From positions 310,001 through 374,000 of the forward strand of contig NZ_CP036501.1 of assembly GCF_026230195.1 (NCBI RefSeq): a stretch of 64,000 bases of DNA. Reading direction: 5' to 3'. The translations under genes were made by a program, and so were the position numbers. This DNA is from Candidatus Paraluminiphilus aquimaris (lineage in GTDB: Bacteria > Pseudomonadota > Gammaproteobacteria > Pseudomonadales > Halieaceae). Of the stretch, positions 62,009 through 64,000 are shown piece by piece; the stretch's first letter is position 1, and each line of letters opens with the position of its first letter. Under the pieces are notes generated by a model. It was not told the origin of the DNA. It did no database searches and saw only the letters and a list, made by a program, of their open reading frames with translations.

Positions 62009-62043
62009 GAATCACCGGTCCGCTCATTTAGCTGTGGTGATTC
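62009..62043. promoter_or_regulatory. Inverted repeat upstream of maeB, candidate operator or leader hairpin
   Basis: GAATCACC (62009-62016) and GGTGATTC (62036-62043) are exact reverse complements with 19 bases between. The position, about 115-150 bases upstream of the maeB start, suits either an operator or an mRNA leader hairpin. No known regulator site is recognised. Confidence 0.35.
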
Positions 62044-62158
62044 GTGTTTCACTTAACAACATAAAGATATTATGCGTTAACGCTGCCACCCAGAGCGGCG
62101 CGGCGCGCAGACAACCCTCGTTGTCGCACCAGTTATCACTCATATATCGGAGTTCGGG

Positions 62159-64000
62159 ATGGATAAGCCCACGTTTAAAGAGGAATCGCTCAACTATCAC
62201 ATTGAGGGAAAACCGGGGAAGCTAGAGGTAAGAGCAACCACACCTCTTGAGACACAAGCCGACCTTTCAATGGCCTATTCGCCGGGTGTTGCGCACGCCT
62301 GTGAGTACATAGTCGAAGACCCATTAAACGCATCAAAGGTTACCGCCCGCGGCAACTTAGTAGCGGTTATCAGTAACGGTACCGCCGTATTGGGACTCGG
62401 TGCGATCGGCGCACTTGCATCCAAGCCAGTGATGGAAGGCAAGGCGGTGTTGATGAAGAAATTCTCAGACATCGACACCTTCGATTTAGAAATCGACGAA
62501 ACCGATCCCGAGAAGCTCGTTAATATTATCGCCTCGTTGGAACCCACGTTCGGCGGCATCGTACTCGAAGACATCAAGGCCCCTGAGTGTTTCTACGTCG
62601 AGCGGCAACTTCGCGAGCGGATGAACATCCCTGTGTTTCACGACGACCAACATGGGACCGCCGTAGTATCGACCGCGGCCGTGATCTCCTGGCTCAAGCT
62701 CACCAACAAAAAGATGGAAGAGGTCAAACTCGTTATCTCAGGTGCGGGCTCAGCGAGCATGTCTTGCGCGGACCTCATCGTGAGCCTTGGTCTGAAGCGC
62801 GAAAACGTCTTCATGTGTGACAGTAAGGGCCTCATTTATGAGGGCCGTCAGGAGGGCATGAATGAATTTAAAGCGCGTTACGCGCGACAGACTGATAAGC
62901 GAACCTTGGCCGAGGCCATGGAAGGCGCGGACATTTTCTTCGGCTTATCGACGGGTGACTGTGTAACCCAAGAGATGGTTAAGCAGATGGCACCCAATCC
63001 GCTCATTCTCGCGATGGCTAATCCCAACCCAGAGATACACCCTGACCTCACGCGCGAGGCGCGGCCCGATGCCATCATCGGTACCGGAAGATCGGATTTC
63101 CCAAATCAGGTAAACAACGTCCTTTGCTTCCCGTTCCTATTTCGCGGCGCCCTCGATTGCGGCGCGACCACCATTAACGACGAAATGAAGATTGCCTGCG
63201 CCTACGGACTCGTCGACCTTGCACAGCAAGAGGCCTCAGAAGAAGTCGCACTCGCCTACGACGGGCAGTCGCTGAAATTTGGCCCTGATTACATTATTCC
63301 AAAACCCTTCGACCCGCGACTCTTCGAACGTGTTCCCGTTGCCGTCGTCGAGGCGGCCATGCGAACAGGTGTGGCCAGTCGACCTATCGAGGATATGGAT
63401 GCCTACCGCCGAACGCTGAGCAAGCACGTGAACCGATCGGGCATGTTTATGCAGCCCGTTATCAATGCAGCCGCCAACAGTGGACTGAAACTCGTCTACT
63501 CCGATGCGGAGAACGAAACAGTCATTCGCGCCGTTCAAACGGTGGTCGATGAAGCCATTGCTCGCCCTATCCTCGTCGGACGACCCTCTGCGCTGAATGA
63601 GATTATCGAGGATCTCGGTTTGCGCATTCGTTTGGGAGAAGACGTTGATGTCATCAACCCACGAAGTTATGACAAATATGAAGAGTACTCACGGGACTAC
63701 CACCAGATAGCGGGACGCAGTGGCGTTTCGGTGGAGCGCAGTAGCGTTCTCCTTCGCACCGACAGCACGGTTATTGCGGCCATGGCGCTTCGTAATGGTG
63801 ACGCAGATGGCATGATCTGCGGTAAGGTTGGTCGCTTTACTGATCACTTTCAAACACTGCGCTCAGTGATTGGGACCCAAGGGACAGACGTGAGAGCGTC
63901 GACTCTAACAACGCTGTTATTCGATGATGGTCCCCTGTTTTTAACCGACTGTTTTATCGACTTAGACCCAACAGTTGATCAAATTGTGTCTAAGACACTG
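62159..64000 (+). CDS. maeB: NADP-dependent malic enzyme MaeB, 3' partial
   Basis: The first 614 codons of a MaeB-type malic enzyme, cut by the right edge. The N-terminal malic domain has [26 protein letters not shown] and [11 protein letters not shown] (NADP site), and [11 protein letters not shown]. After about residue 430 the phosphotransacetylase-like domain begins ([30 protein letters not shown]). It decarboxylates malate to pyruvate. CGGAG precedes ATG 62159. Usual length is about 750-780 residues, so about 150 residues lie outside the window. Confidence 0.96.
   Translation, partial: MDKPTFKEESLNYHIEGKPGKLEVRATTPLETQADLSMAYSPGVAHACEYIVEDPLNASKVTARGNLVAVISNGTAVLGLGAIGALASKPVMEGKAVLMKKFSDIDTFDLEIDETDPEKLVNIIASLEPTFGGIVLEDIKAPECFYVERQLRERMNIPVFHDDQHGTAVVSTAAVISWLKLTNKKMEEVKLVISGAGSASMSCADLIVSLGLKRENVFMCDSKGLIYEGRQEGMNEFKARYARQTDKRTLAEAMEGADIFFGLSTGDCVTQEMVKQMAPNPLILAMANPNPEIHPDLTREARPDAIIGTGRSDFPNQVNNVLCFPFLFRGALDCGATTINDEMKIACAYGLVDLAQQEASEEVALAYDGQSLKFGPDYIIPKPFDPRLFERVPVAVVEAAMRTGVASRPIEDMDAYRRTLSKHVNRSGMFMQPVINAAANSGLKLVYSDAENETVIRAVQTVVDEAIARPILVGRPSALNEIIEDLGLRIRLGEDVDVINPRSYDKYEEYSRDYHQIAGRSGVSVERSSVLLRTDSTVIAAMALRNGDADGMICGKVGRFTDHFQTLRSVIGTQGTDVRASTLTTLLFDDGPLFLTDCFIDLDPTVDQIVSKTL

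Larger units (their letters stand above)
61786..62158. other. Intergenic region before maeB
   Basis: This 373-base stretch holds the terminator at 61832-61870, then about 290 bases before maeB. Within it, GAATCACC (62009-62016) and GGTGATTC (62036-62043) form a perfect 8-base inverted repeat with a 19-base loop, about 120 bases upstream of the maeB start. I see no gene here. Confidence 0.5.

Noticed and set aside
1-64000. CRISPR arrays, insertion sequences, prophage or integron structure.
   Set aside because: No regularly spaced repeats, transposase or integrase genes, or terminal inverted repeats with target duplications were seen.

Overview
The window looks like a chromosomal segment of an aerobic marine gammaproteobacterium. 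The gene content (halohydrin dehalogenase, GPH and AbgT transporters, arylsulfatase, GH3 enzyme, many acyl-CoA and FAD/FMN enzymes, M14 and HExxH secreted peptidases, ABA4-like membrane protein) resembles the OM60/NOR5 (Halieaceae) group. This placement rests on gene content and protein style only; no rRNA or phylogenetic marker was tested. Coding density is high, on both strands and in short operons. I see no tRNA, rRNA, CRISPR array, insertion sequence, prophage or integration site, so this is ordinary chromosome with metabolic accessory modules.

Layout. 1-5.6 kb: a 3'-partial secreted TPR protein with an apparent 2-base frameshift in its signal peptide, an MpaB-type oxygenase, then a crotonase/VOC pair and an aldo/keto reductase. 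5.7-7.3 kb: a UGSC-motif selenoprotein, read through an in-frame TGA with a convincing bacterial SECIS hairpin, overlapping a partner gene of unknown family. 7.3-14.7 kb: galactokinase, a metallo-beta-lactamase-fold lipoprotein, GalT, a PhoD-like phosphatase and a molybdopterin oxidoreductase. 15-17.9 kb: a tight operon of TauD-type dioxygenase, VTT membrane protein and a cysteine-containing relative of glycine/betaine reductase component B. 18-26.9 kb: two GFA proteins, TrmL, an ABM-domain protein, a sulfatase, a secreted propeller-like protein, an epoxide hydrolase followed by a halohydrin dehalogenase, and formate-THF ligase.

27-42 kb: a sugar-lactone oxidase translationally coupled to a PLP enzyme, an AbgT transporter with an amidase, a GH3 glycosidase, an acyl-CoA carboxyltransferase with a 70-residue biotinyl carrier, and a Baeyer-Villiger monooxygenase divergent from a 4-hydroxybutyryl-CoA dehydratase-like enzyme, followed by a DMT transporter and a thioesterase. 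42-64 kb: a GPH sugar transporter, two large M14 carboxypeptidases, an isocitrate dehydrogenase with an internal duplication, an ABA4-like protein, short-chain dehydrogenases, a short asparaginase, homocysteine methyltransferase, a large HExxH metalloprotease, proline iminopeptidase, a methyltransferase, an alpha-hydroxyacid dehydrogenase and the malic enzyme MaeB, cut by the right edge.

How the genes work together. Secreted hydrolases (GH3, sulfatase, M14 and HExxH peptidases) and transporters suggest use of algal or dissolved organic matter. Cytoplasmic modules handle galactose, acyl-CoAs, C1 units, lactones and halogenated alcohols. The two most striking points are the recoded UGSC selenoprotein, which a standard gene finder would split into two fragments, and the halohydrin dehalogenase/epoxide hydrolase pair, whose dehalogenase would be labelled a generic SDR without a motif check.
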